Part shown: one piece after another, positions 46,086 through 55,803 of the stretch | Numbering within the stretch: position 1 is the first letter of the stretch | How the letters are laid out: each line of letters opens with the position of its first letter | Assembly (NCBI GenBank): GCA_018342105.1 | Contig: JAFIRS010004570.1 | Location: forward strand, 1-64,000 | From: Gonioctena quinquepunctata | Lineage: Eukaryota; Arthropoda; Insecta; Coleoptera; Chrysomelidae | Length of the DNA: 64,000 nt | Direction of reading: 5' to 3' | The notes under the pieces: generated by a model | What the model was told of the DNA's origin: nothing | The model's database searches: none | The model's input: the letters and a program-made list of their open reading frames with translations, nothing else | Made by a program: the position numbers and the translations under genes

Positions 46086-47228
46086 TTTTTTATTGTACAC
46101 CACCCAACAGAAATCCATTTACAGGGTGGGAAAATCACAGGTACAAAAACAAAAAACATAAATAATTTGAGAATCAGTAAAGATACAACAATAGTGTAGG
46201 AATGAGACATGATACAAAAACTAGAGAAAAGGAAAATCAATATCAAAAACTGATTTATTTTCAAAGAAGCAATGCTGCAAGAAAAAATGTCACAACTGTC
46301 ATTGACAGCATTGAAGTTGTTGCAAATTCTGAATAAAGGGTGAGTTTTTCTGTAAATTTGTTCTAGAGAATTCGAGGTAAAATAGAGTGTTATGTCTTGA
46401 ATTTACTCTTGGAACATGAAAATTCAGCATACTCAAATCAGCACTACAGTTGACTTGGCCATGGATCACCTCATAAAGAAACGTCAGAGCAGATGTATTC
46501 CTTCTACTTGCAAGAGAGGTAAAGTTATGTCTCTCTAGTAAAGCGGTATTACATATTCCTGTAGCAGGGTACGCACCATCTTCTTTGAAAGAGAGATATT
46601 TCATAAAGCGTCTATGGATTCGTTCAAGATTATTTGAATGGACATTATAATATGGACACCAAATGATAGATGCATACTCTGTTTTAGAACGGACATAGGA
46701 ATTATATAACAGTAGCAGTGTGTTCTTATTCGAGAAATCACGAGCATTTCTGACAATGAAACCTAAAGCCCTCGAAAATTCATTGGTAATTTTATATATG
46801 TGTTGAAAAATATAATTTTTGGTCGAAGGTGACACCAAGGTCACGAACAAATTGGATCTAGGGAGCACATCATTGCCAATTGAGTAGTTATAGGTGATAT
46901 TGTTCTGTTTCCGAGTGAATGTTACAATTGAGCACTTATTAGCATTCAATAGAAGGCGATTCTTTTTGCACCAAGTATTTACTCTATCTAGGGCGTTTTG
47001 TAAAATGGCACAGTCATTCTGGCAGTTTATTTTCATATATAATTTCAAAGCATCCGCATATAATAAACAATTGACTCCGACATCCTCAATAATGTCATTT
47101 ATGAACAGATTGAAGAAAAGTGGACCCAAAACAGAACCTTGTGGTACGCCTGACGTTGGTGTGAATAGAATGGAATTCTGGTTATGGCACTCAACGTAGA
47201 GGGAGCGGTTTTGAATAGTTTTTTTCAC
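46086..47228 (-). mobile_element. Non-LTR retrotransposon 3' fragment, antisense, poly(A)-tailed
   Basis: A 5'-truncated copy ending in AATAAAAAAAAA on its own strand (46086-46097), preceded by a 3' UTR of about 200 bp. It carries the single open frame described separately. The family differs from the Jockey-like and CR1-like copies in this window (poly(A) tail, different C-terminal text). Confidence 0.8.
46299..47228 (-). CDS. Reverse transcriptase C-terminal half, motif C altered
   Basis: A 309-codon frame without internal stops, beginning inside the palm. It has TSGVPQGSVLGPLFFNLFIN (motif B) and then LLYADALKLYMKI, where the family norm is YADD: the second catalytic Asp is Ala. It continues with NKCSIVTFTRKQN, a thumb-like region, YVRSKTEYASIIWCPYY and a C-terminal LQKNSPFIQNLQQL. 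The first Met is simply the first in the truncated frame, not a genuine start. With no fingers domain and a missing catalytic Asp, polymerase activity is not expected. The open frame probably reflects recent insertion. Confidence 0.8.
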   Translation of the reverse strand: MKKTIQNRSLYVECHNQNSILFTPTSGVPQGSVLGPLFFNLFINDIIEDVGVNCLLYADALKLYMKINCQNDCAILQNALDRVNTWCKKNRLLLNANKCSIVTFTRKQNNITYNYSIGNDVLPRSNLFVTLVSPSTKNYIFQHIYKITNEFSRALGFIVRNARDFSNKNTLLLLYNSYVRSKTEYASIIWCPYYNVHSNNLERIHRRFMKYLSFKEDGAYPATGICNTALLERHNFTSLASRRNTSALTFLYEVIHGQVNCSADLSMLNFHVPRVNSRHNTLFYLEFSRTNLQKNSPFIQNLQQLQCCQ

Positions 47229-48555
47229 ACCAGCAATTCAGATTATATGTTTTTTTGATAAACGAAACCGTTATTCGATAGTGTAGAGTCCCCCAATAGG
47301 CAAATAATATACCTCAGTAGACTTTCAACTTATGCGTAGAATAAATTCATCAATTGTTGTGTCAAAACTACTTTGAGATTACTCAACATATCTAAAAGTG
47401 AGTCAATGGCTATTCCCGTAACTTCAAAGAACGCAACACTACTGCAATAAAGAACCAGTTTTTTCACTAAATATGAAGTTTTGTTTTTTGCGTGAATCTA
47501 TGTTTTGTAGAGAAAATTAGGTCATCAATTGATTCCCCGAACACCGCTGGGCAATGGTATAGGGAAGTATCACATAAAAATAGTCGGATAACAAGAGCAA
47601 AGCAAGAAATGCAATAATATATAGGGTGTCTTCTCAAAAATATTAGAATTGTTTCTACTTTTCAATGTAAATGGTAACGCCGTAGCGCTGAAAATATTTT
47701 GGATCGATAGAGCAGAGTTGATTACCCATGAAACCAAAATTTCAAAATAATCATATGTGCCATTCTCAAGGAAACGTCTAACCTACCATCAACCGTGAGT
47801 GACCCTGTATAATCTTGAATAAAATTATGTGGACTCAAAAAACGAAATATTTTGTCTAATCAGACATGACTGAATCTAGACTCTGAATTGATTTCATTAC
47901 TCCCTACATTATTTTTATATCCAGATGGAAGGAATATTCATTTCTAAAACAAATTTCCTAAATGGGCAACATTTGTGAAAAACAATCCCGAAAATATCTA
48001 TTTGCTTTCAACATCATCTATTTCGTTCTGTACGAGATAAGTTGGGTAACCATTATCTGTTTGTTATCGAAATTGGAGTCACGTTGAACACTAATGAATA
48101 TCCTGGGGATATTATTAGTTGATGTAGGAACATGACCAGGAAATTTGTAGTGTTTATTCTCCCATTTATCTTGTTATCTTCAGAAACACCATTCGGGATT
48201 TATTGGTTTTATCGGGAGTAATGTATTACCTATAATAATGTTGTTCGGCATGATTTCAGTTCTGATTTTCAGTATTCGTACTCTATAATTGAATGGAATT
48301 ATTTACTTTTCTAATTGTTACGAAATGGCGATCGTCAATATGCGAATTTTAGGGTAAATTCGTAGAAATGCTACCTACTGCGGATATATAAATACAGAGT
48401 GCACAACCACTTACAGTTGATATGAAAAAAATCAACAGATTTTTCCTTTGAATTTTTAATGATAAGTCCTGATTAAGCCAGAAAAAATGAAATAAAATAA
48501 TTGATGAAAACCCTTTTTAAAGATAAGTTTTAAGTCAAATGCGCTGAAATGTAAA
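47229..48555. other. Non-coding stretch
   Basis: A possible 190-bp MITE at about 47621-47815 has ends TATAGGGTGTC and GTGACCCTGTATA (imperfect inverse of each other, TA-rich flank). Otherwise AT-rich and without recognisable genes. Confidence 0.35.
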
Positions 48556-48711
48556 GAATAATTGCTTTAAATGTGTGACTTAGGTTATTCCGTGAGTTAT
48601 AGATTCAACAAGCTCTCGCGCAATGTTTTCAGTTCGAATACAAAAGCGACAAGCTTTTGAATCTATAACTCACGGAATAACCTACGTCACACATCCAAAA
48701 CAATCATTTTT
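48556..48711. repeat. Hairpin repeat, copy 4
   Basis: Arms GTGTGACTTAGGTTATTCCG, GTGAGTTATAGATTCAA on the left and TTGAATCTATAACTCAC, GGAATAACCTACGTCACAC on the right, with a short GC-richer loop. The arrangement (GTGAGTTA...TAACTCAC next to GGTTATTC) matches copies 1-3 although the primary sequence differs. AAAAGCTTGT follows near 48742, as after the other copies. Confidence 0.75.
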
Positions 48712-48961
48712 CATGAGAATAAAAAATCATCTTGATTGAGTAAAAGCTTGTGAACATTCTCACATGTGTTGCATGTTCCTGGTTCTCAGAATCACATTTG
48801 AAATATTCACAACAATGAAAATTTCCCAACTCAGGTCTATTTCAACATTGTTTGAACTTTTGAAAATTGTATTGGCCAACGATTCGATAGCCGTGGTAAG
48901 ACTGCGTGCTGTCGAATTGACAGTACGCATGAATGAAAGATATATATATATATATGTATAT

Positions 48962-49561
48962 ATCGAGAGTGAGAGAAATCTGTTACGAATCCAAAAAGAC
49001 ACACCATCCGTCTACAGCCTGTTTCATGGTTTCCCAATCATCAGGACGGCTTGTGGTCTCTCTCAAATTCGCATCAGATCTCTCTAACAATTCTCTTTCT
49101 AACAATTTGTTAGTGACCTGTTAAAGTGCACGAAATCTCGTGATTTTAAAATTCCACGATATTAGGTCCAAGCTTCACCGCACAGATTATAGATGTCACT
49201 ATCAATAATCTGATGCAATTCACATGTTTGTATTGGCCTAAGGCTATGAACCAACGAGAGATCTGATGCGAATTTGAGAGAGACCACAAGCCGTCCTGAT
49301 GATTGGGAAACCATGAAACAGGCTGTAGACGGATGTTGGTCTTTGGATTCGTAACAGATTTCTCTCACTCTCGATATCGATGTTTGCGTTAAACGCATGA
49401 GAAGTACGACTATTGATGTCGTGGGTAGGTCTTTCTAACAATTTGTTAGTGACCTGTTAAAGTGCACGAAATCTCGTGATTTTAAAATTCCACGATATTA
49501 GGTCCAAGCTTCACCGCACAGATTATAGATGTCACTATCAATAATCTGATGCAATTCACAT
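48962..49561. repeat. Combined inverted and direct duplication
   Basis: Two relations overlap. First, 48962-49084 and 49256-49378 are inverted copies of about 120 bp with only a few differences (they include ACCACAAGCCGTCCTGATGA and its complement). Second, 49094-49225 and 49430-49561 are direct copies of 132 bp that I read as identical base for base (TCTTTCTAACAATTTGTTAG to GATGCAATTCACAT). The order is A, B, inverted A, spacer, B. Open frames here are conserved only through the duplication. Confidence 0.85.
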
Positions 49562-49577
49562 ATATGTATATATATAT

Positions 49578-50578
49578 ATACTAGCGGACCCGACAGACGT
49601 TGTCATGTCCAAATTTCTATGTTCCCTAAAATGTTTTTCCCGAAAACTCTCGTCCGCGTAGAATTTCTTTTTTTCCATGTTTTCCTCAATGTTGTTCCAT
49701 CTGGATTATGCTTTTGACTCCTTCCGCTTCCTGTTGTCCCGTTATCTCGTTTTCCTGTTATCCCGTTATCCCATTTTCTTGTTTTCCCGTTATCCCCTTA
49801 TCCTGTCATCCCGTTATCCCGTTTTTTCGTTATCCCGTTATTCCCATTATCCCATTATCCCTTATCCCGTTCCTTTTTTTTCCGTTTTCCCTTATCCCCT
49901 TTTCCTGTCATCCCGTTATCCAATTTTCCCATTTTCCCGTTTTTTCGTTATCCCGTTATTCCCGTTATCCCGTTTTCCTGTTTTCCCGTTTTTCATTTAT
50001 CCCGTCATTCCGTTTTCCCGTGATTCCCTTATCCTGTCATCCCGTTTTCTCGTTATCCCGTTATCCAGTTATCCCGTTATCCCGTTTTCCCGTTATCCCA
50101 TTTTTTCTTCATCCCGTTATCTCCTTTTTTCCTTATGCTATCATCCCGTTTCCCCTTTTCCCGTTTCTTCGTTGTCCCGTTATTCCCGTTATCCCGTTTT
50201 CCTGTTATCGCGTTTTATGAATAAAATAAAATAAATTAAAATAGGGGTTGATCGTAAAAGGGTGAAAATTAAGAGTAATATGATTTTTTTTTTCTCATGA
50301 GAAAATAAAAATAAAAATATTTCCAAAAAATAGGGGTTGATCGTAGAAGGGTGAGAACTCAGGGTCCTATGTATTTTTGAATGCTGTATCATAAAAAAAT
50401 TAGAAATTATTTTTTCAAAAACTAAAAACAAAAAATCGAGGGGTGGACCACCCTTAACATTCAGGGGGATGATTTATGATTCCAAACCATCCAGGGCGCC
50501 ACCCAAACGCATACTAAAAAATTCTTTCAAATCGGTCCAGCTGTTAAGGAGGAGTTCAGTGACACACACGTACAGTAG

Positions 50579-50600
<22 letters not shown>
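49578..50600. mobile_element. Dispersed non-autonomous element with an internal minisatellite
   Basis: It starts at ACTAGCGGACCCGACAGACG next to a TATATA run and ends in ATCGGTCCAGCTGTTAAGGA, GTGACACACACGTAC and a second (AT)n run (50580-50609). I recall this pair of ends as a frequent arrangement in arthropod genomes, but I cannot name the family. The interior is filled by the pyrimidine-rich minisatellite and by two copies of AATAGGGGTTGATCGTA (about 50241 and 50329). No protein is encoded. Confidence 0.6.
49675..50220. repeat. CCCGTTATC minisatellite, about 545 bp
   Basis: Short units of 9-12 bp with consensus near TATCCCGTTATCCCGTTTTC, where ATCCCGTT and TTCCCGTT alternate. The plus strand is nearly free of A and G except within TTATC and CCG. 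Long frames on the plus strand (about 185 and 170 codons, Ser/Arg/Tyr/Pro/Phe repeats) are by-products of the repeat. Confidence 0.9.
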
Positions 50601-50609
<9 letters not shown>

Positions 50610-50995
50610 CCGGGTGATTCTTCAAGGTGGCTCACCCCTATAACTTTTTTATTATTGAAGATAGAAAAACGAAATTTGGGGAGGTTGTGTATTATAGTTC
50701 AATTTACAATTTTTGACATATTTACTTCCTTTTCCGTACTTCCGATTCGACGGAAATGACCTCAATTTTCGATTTTTTAATGGGAAATCCTATATGTTTT
50801 CACTTATTTTGATTAAGAATAACATTCTGAATCCAACAACACGTCACTTGTCAATATTTGACGAATAAAGTCATTTTTATTCTAATTTTTATTTTTTGAT
50901 CTAGAATGCCATGGATCGAGTAAATCCCTTCATTCTTGATCAAGTAACATGATAAAAATACGACTTTGAGGCTTATGAGTTCACAGTCATTTTCA

Positions 50996-51044
50996 TGTTT
51001 CGTGCCAAGAGCTATTTCACCCCCAGTCAGCTGCTTATGATTTA
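50996..51044 (+). mobile_element. Jockey-like 3' fragment, left piece
   Basis: TTTCGTGCCAAGAGCTATTT to CAGCTGCTTATGATTTA, equal to the Jockey-like text near 7448-7495 apart from a few bases. It is cut by a mariner at 51045 and continues at 52884. Confidence 0.85.
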
Positions 51045-52881
51045 CAGTGCTAGTCAAAAGTCCCCTCCCCCCCTCGTATCTTTTGAACGGGTATACTTAT
51101 AATAATGAAATTTGGAGGGTGGAAATAAACGGATGTAGGCTTCTCAACTGGTCATAACAGGTGACGCAATAGTCATAAATGACGTCACAAGGCCACTGTG
51201 ACCAATAATTTTAAATGGGACCCTATGGCAAGTGACAGCTCGTTTGAAAGGTATTGAAAATACCTATTCAGTCATACCAATTTTGTTTGGGTTTCGGCTG
51301 ATTTTGATTGATAAATTGAAGAAATACGAAAATTATAGTTTCGCATTTAATTAATAAAGATTTTAAAGTACGCCTTTGGTTAATTGTCAAAAAGGTTGAC
51401 GTTTTTGAATTCTCTACTTGTCAAAAGTGTTTATACCTTGAAAATTTACCTAAGCTATTGTTTAACGAGACGTTTAAGTGTTTACATAGGCAAAATGGTA
51501 CGTACTGTAGCGACAAAGTAGCAGCTATCTTAATAATTGGTGAATGTAGAAACAATTTCCATGCAGCGGAACGACTGTTTAATGAGAGGTACCCCGATCG
51601 CCCTATATCGAGGGTTTATTTGAGGGAGCTTCTTCGGAAGTTTGAAGCATCAGGTAGTGTTCAAGATGCCAAACGATCTGGTCGACCAACAATTAGTGAT
51701 GACAAAAATTGACATAATTGGAGAAATGGTAGTAAACCCTACTTCTTCCACAGTCCAAGTTGCGTCTATCTGTGGAGTCAGTCAAAGGACAATTACATAG
51801 GGTGTTGGCTAAAACAAATTTCATCCATACAAATTAAAATGGTGCACCAACTTTCAGATGATGACCCCGACCGAAGACTAGAATTCTGTGAAACTATGTC
51901 CAATAAAATGAACCAACAACCAGGCTACATACAGACAATTTGTTTTGGTGACGAAAGTACTTTCTTTCTCAATGGAATGTTAACACTCAAAATGTGAGGT
52001 ATTGGGTGACCAAATCCTCACATCTTTCGTGAAAACATACTCAATTTCAGAAAAGTAAATGTTTGGGCGGTATTTTGGGAAACCACATAGTTGGGCCTCT
52101 TTTTCTCAATGCTAACTTAACCGGTGAATTGTATCTGGAGATGTTACAAAATGATATTGAGGCGTTAATTCTTGAAATTCTAGAAGATAATCCAGATGAA
52201 TTCGACAACTTGGAAATAACGTTTCAACAAGATGGTGCTCCTGCACACTATTACGGTGCAGTAAGACGTTACCTAGATGAAGAATATCGTGGTAGATGGA
52301 TTGGACGACGAGGTTCGATCGAATGGCCAGCTCGGTCACCGGACCTTACACCATTAGATTTTTTTCTATGGGGGTACTTGAAATCTAAGGTTTACGCTAC
52401 AGCACCTGACAGTATTGCCATTCTGAAACAACGAATTGTTGAAGAATGTAGGGCAATTCCGCTGACACACTGGGACGAGTACGACAAGAGTTTAGCAATA
52501 GGATGCATTACTGCCAGAGTAGATGGAGCACATTTTGAACACTTATTATAAGAACTGGTTCTTAAATCTTTATTAATTAAATGCGAAACTATAATTTTCG
52601 TATTTCTTCAATTTATCAATCAAAATCAGCCGAAACCCAAACAAAATTGGTATGATTGAATAGGTATTTTCAATACCTTTCAAACGAGCTGTCACTTGCC
52701 ATAGGGTCCCATTTAAAATTATTGGTCACAGTGGCCTTGTGACGTCATTTATGACTATTGCGTCACCTGTTATGACCAGTTGAGAAGCCTACATCCATTT
52801 ATTTCCACCCTCCAAATTTCATTATTATAAGTATACCCGTTCAAAAAATACGAGGGGGGAGGGGACTTTTGACTAGCACTG
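51045..52881 (+). mobile_element. DD41D mariner-like element with about 325-bp TIRs
   Basis: The ends CAGTGCTAGTCAAAAGTCCC and GGGGACTTTTGACTAGCACTG's inverse are near-perfect, and the arms stay alignable for about 325 bp (51045-51371 and 52560-52881). TA is present on both sides (51043-51044 and 52882-52883). Removing the element and one TA rejoins the Jockey-like text TTATGATTTATAAGGCACAG, as in the copy near 7483-7503, which fixes both boundaries exactly. Confidence 0.93.
51458..52551 (+). pseudogene. DD41D mariner-like transposase, broken
   Basis: The N-terminal part (51458-51712) is a DUF4817-type helix-turn-helix: VAAILIIGECRNNFHAAERL, RYPDRPISRVYLRELLRKFE, AKRSGRPTISDD. A frame change near 51705 leads to IGEMVVNPTSSTVQVASICG and further breaks. 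The first catalytic Asp is readable in CFGDESTFFLNG (about 51935-51975). The C-terminal frame 52063-52551 holds GGILGNHIVGPLFLN, FQQDGAPAHYYGAVRRYL (second Asp) and WPARSPDLTPLDFFLW (third Asp), with 41 residues between the last two by my count, and ends GAHFEHLL. It has at least three frame changes. Its TIRs are much better preserved than its ORF, so a related enzyme may have mobilised it. Confidence 0.88.
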
Positions 52882-52883
52882 TA

Positions 52884-53396
52884 TAAGGCACAGATCCGAC
52901 CTGTCCTGGAATACTGTTCCCATATTTGGAGTGCGGCACCTAAACATATCCTGAGGCTATTGGATTCTGTCCAAAAAAGGGCAATTCATCTCGTCGGTGA
53001 TGCCTCGCATACAAACTCGCTCACTTGTCTGGAACACCGTAGAAAAGTTGGCGATTTGTCTCTATTTTATAGATATTTCCATGGGCGATGCTCTTCTGAA
53101 ATATCAACAATCGTTCCTGCTTTGGCAGTCTCTTCGAGATTAACCCGTTAAGTTCAGTCATCACACCCCTTCGTGGTCACTTTGGAGACCTGCAGAACAT
53201 CACTTTCCAAAGACTCGTTCATCCAACGAACAGCGAGGCTTTGGAACTCATTGCCTACGGAGGTGTTCCCCGAGGCATACAACCTTCAGGAATTTAAGAA
53301 GAACACCAACTCCTACCTTCTTTCCCTAGGTTCCCACGATGTTCTCTTAACATTACAGGATATCCCTTTTCGTGGGAACCAGAACATAAAAAAAAA
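52884..53396 (+). mobile_element. Jockey-like 3' fragment, right piece
   Basis: From TAAGGCACAGATCCGACCTG to CCAGAACAT plus an A run (53388-53396). It covers the RT C-terminus (LDSVQKRA, TCLEHRRKVGDLSLFYRYFH, RLWNSLPTEVFPEAYN) and the 3' UTR. The reading frame has one premature stop near 53150 (LTR-stop instead of LTRQ). Confidence 0.88.
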
Positions 53397-53426
53397 AGAA
53401 TTATTAAAATGTCGCAAATTAGTCCA

Positions 53427-54514
53427 TTAAGGTTCTGAATTTTCAAAATAACCTCCTCCTTGATCACGGCAGAGTTCAACTTTTTCAATTGTTGCACGCA
53501 CCACATTAATTAGCTGTTCCGCAGTGATGTTCTGGAATGCCACCCTTACTTTATACTTCAGTTCTCCACGAGTAGCTGATGCTGTGTTAAACACCTGATT
53601 TTTCATTGTCCCCCAGAAAAAAAAAATCCAGCGGAGTAAGATCTGGTGATCTAGAATATGAAAACGAAATAAAACATTATGAAAAAATAACTTAAGAATG
53701 TACCTCGCAGGCCACTGAATGGTCCATAAGTGCCAATCCACTTTTCTGGGAAGGTGTCATTCAGATGTTCTCTTACGATTCGAGAATTGTGAGGTGGCGC
53801 TCTATCTTGTTGGAAATAGATATCAACTTGGTTAGCCAGTGGCAAATCTTCGATGAAAACAATAATTTGATTTCTAAGGAACTGTATATATCCGCAGTAA
53901 GTTGTTCGTCGGAAATTAATGGCTCCAAAAGTTTTCCTCCGATAAACCCATCCAGCAATTGAAATCAAATCGCTCATGGAAATTTCCTTCTTGCATCGAT
54001 GTTAATTTGATTGAGACCTTTTATTATTCCGACTGAACAGATCCAAGTTGGCGAATCGAGTTTCATCTGAATAAATAATTTTGAATGAAAAACGTTCTCC
54101 GTATTCAGTCAAAAACCAGTTGCAATAAGTAAATCTTCGGTTGTGGTCATTATCGTAAAGATGTTGGTGTAGTTGGTACTTGAATGATGGATAATTATAT
54201 TTGTGAAGAATTCTCCAAACGGACGAATAACTTATATCACACTTAGAAACAATTTGGCGAATTGACGCCGTACAGTTCACTTCAACATAGGCCAACACGT
54301 CTACTTCTCTTTCTTCACTGACGATGAAGTTATTGGCATTTTCTCCTGGTTCATTTCGCATTTTCCTTTCCAGTTTTGGAAAATAATGCCGAGTGGGATG
54401 GCGACGATTAGAGAATCTCTGAGCATAAATTCGAGCTGCATCAGTTGAATTCTTTTTTGCTTCTCCGTAAATTAGCAACATGTCAATTTTTTCGTTTCTA
54501 GTATAATTTTCCAT
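53427..54514 (-). pseudogene. DD41D mariner-like transposase containing a 53-bp intron-like insert
   Basis: The transposase of the outer element. It starts MENYTRNEKIDMLLIYGEA, has a DUF4817-type HTH, a second HTH (ASIRQIVSKCDISYSSVWRI) and the first Asp in IIYSDETRFANL. One in-frame TAA (54002-54004) follows; the same frame resumes to IYFQQDRAPPHNSRIV (second Asp) and WIGTYGP. A one-base shift occurs near 53725. The phrase IQWPAR is then interrupted by 53 bp (53651-53703) that begin GT and end AG on the minus strand, after which SPDLTPLDF (third Asp) continues; a T10 run carries one extra base before WGTMKNQVF. The spacing between the second and third Asp is 41 once the insert is ignored. 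Relatives at 20658 and 51458 have no such insert. Confidence 0.82.
53651..53703 (-). other. Candidate spliceosomal intron in the transposase
   Basis: On the minus strand the segment opens GTACATTCTTAAG and closes TTTTCATATTCTAG. It lies exactly between AG and A of the Arg-Ser junction (PAR|SPDL), phase 2. At 53 bp it is in the usual range for short insect introns. Its T-rich 3' half resembles a polypyrimidine tract. Confidence 0.75.
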
Positions 54515-55239
54515 TTCAAATTATAAACTACGCAACAAATAAATTTAAAAAATGGGAGCGTATCCATTAGCCTATTTGTATGGGTAGTCCTAGCAACAGC
54601 TTCAATTGTTTGTCACGGATAACTAGAATAACAGGACTTAGTGCATAAGTATACCGAATACGTATTATTTGTTATTAGGTATGATCGCTTCTTGCAATTA
54701 TTCAAAAAGATGGTGGAAATAAAGTTAAAGTGTGTGATATCAAATTATTCGCAAGAGAATGATCTTTCACGAAAAGCCGACGAGCCATCCCCTTTTCATT
54801 TAAAAAAATCAAGTTAACTGGAAAAATTCATATTTGCGACTTTTAAAACGACTGTGAAGTCATGATACTTAAAGTTGAATTTTTTCCATGTTACTTGATC
54901 AAGAATTGAACGATTCACACGATCCATGGCCATTCTAGATCTGAAAATAGAAATTGGAATGAAAATGACTTCATTCGTCAAATATTGATGAGTGAGGTGT
55001 TGTTGTATTTAGAATGTCATTCTCGATCGAAATAACTAAAAATGTATAGGGTGCCCCATTCAAAAATCGAAAGTGGGGGTCATTTCCGGTCAAACCGGAA
55101 GTACGGCAAAGCAAGTTAATATGTCAAAAAATTTATATTGAATTATAGTACATAATCCTCAAATTTAGTTTTTCTATCTTCAATAATAAAAAAGTTATAG
55201 GGTTGAGCCACCTTAGGGAATCACCTGGTATATTGATAA

Positions 55240-55803
55240 TACAAGCCCGCTGCGCGCAAGTTATGAATCTGCTGCTGTTGCTGTACCCCCACAACTCAGC
55301 CGCTTTCAGGCGCTCGCTTGTTTTTGCTCATGTTCGCAAGTATTTCGCAGCATTTTTACGCCAAATGAGAATAGACATTATGTTATGTGGAACTATACTT
55401 CTACTTGCAATATGTTTTTGAAACATTGAAATAGAATCACCTATGACGCATCCAGATTCCAATAAAGTGCATTAAAAACTTCAAATTGCAATTATACAAA
55501 AACTAATGATCAGCGCCTGAATTTTTCACACATATCAATCACTATGTCGCTGCACTACAACTTAAAAAATGGTGGTGTTACTAATAATACGATTGAGTCG
55601 TGTAAGAGCTCATCATTTTTGCATTTTGATTCTCTACAATTCATTCATTGAGATTGCTTCATTAGTTTTCATGTTGCAAGCGAAGAACGAAAAAAAAACA
55701 CGAGATTTTACTCTTGGATGTGTATAACAAATTGAGCAATGATAGTTGCGAGTAGGAACAGTCGGTTTCCGGGTATTATTTTTATCACGATGATTGGCCT
55801 ATA
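55240..55803. repeat. Dispersed repeat, copy B
   Basis: Same family and orientation as 45300-45880. It begins after CAAGCCCGCTGCGCGCAAGT and runs to GATTGGCCTA, where the mariner at 55804 inserted at the TA. Copy A keeps GATTGGCCTACAACC uninterrupted, which supports the insertion point. Confidence 0.65.

Larger units (their letters stand above)
50610..55228 (-). mobile_element. DD41D mariner-like element with about 375-bp TIRs, host of nested insertions
   Basis: The ends CCGGGTGATTCTTCAAGGTG and CACCTTAGGGAATCACCTGG are inverted copies flanked by TA (50608-50609 and 55229-55230). The arms align over about 375 bp (50610-50988 and 54848-55228), including GTTTTTCTATCTTCAATAAT. Its transposase is on the minus strand (53427-54514). 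A Jockey-like fragment, itself split by another mariner, occupies 50996-53396. Without these the element would be about 2.2 kb. Confidence 0.88.

Noticed and set aside
48764..49124. Overlapping plus and minus frames of 60-107 codons
   Set aside because: They run through AT microsatellite and the inverted duplication; both strands are open in the same place and no domain is visible.
49677..50234. Open frames of 185 and 170 codons with Ser/Arg/Tyr/Pro repeats
   Set aside because: They are translations of the CCCGTTATC minisatellite in two frames, with no start context or domain; any frame of this repeat stays open.
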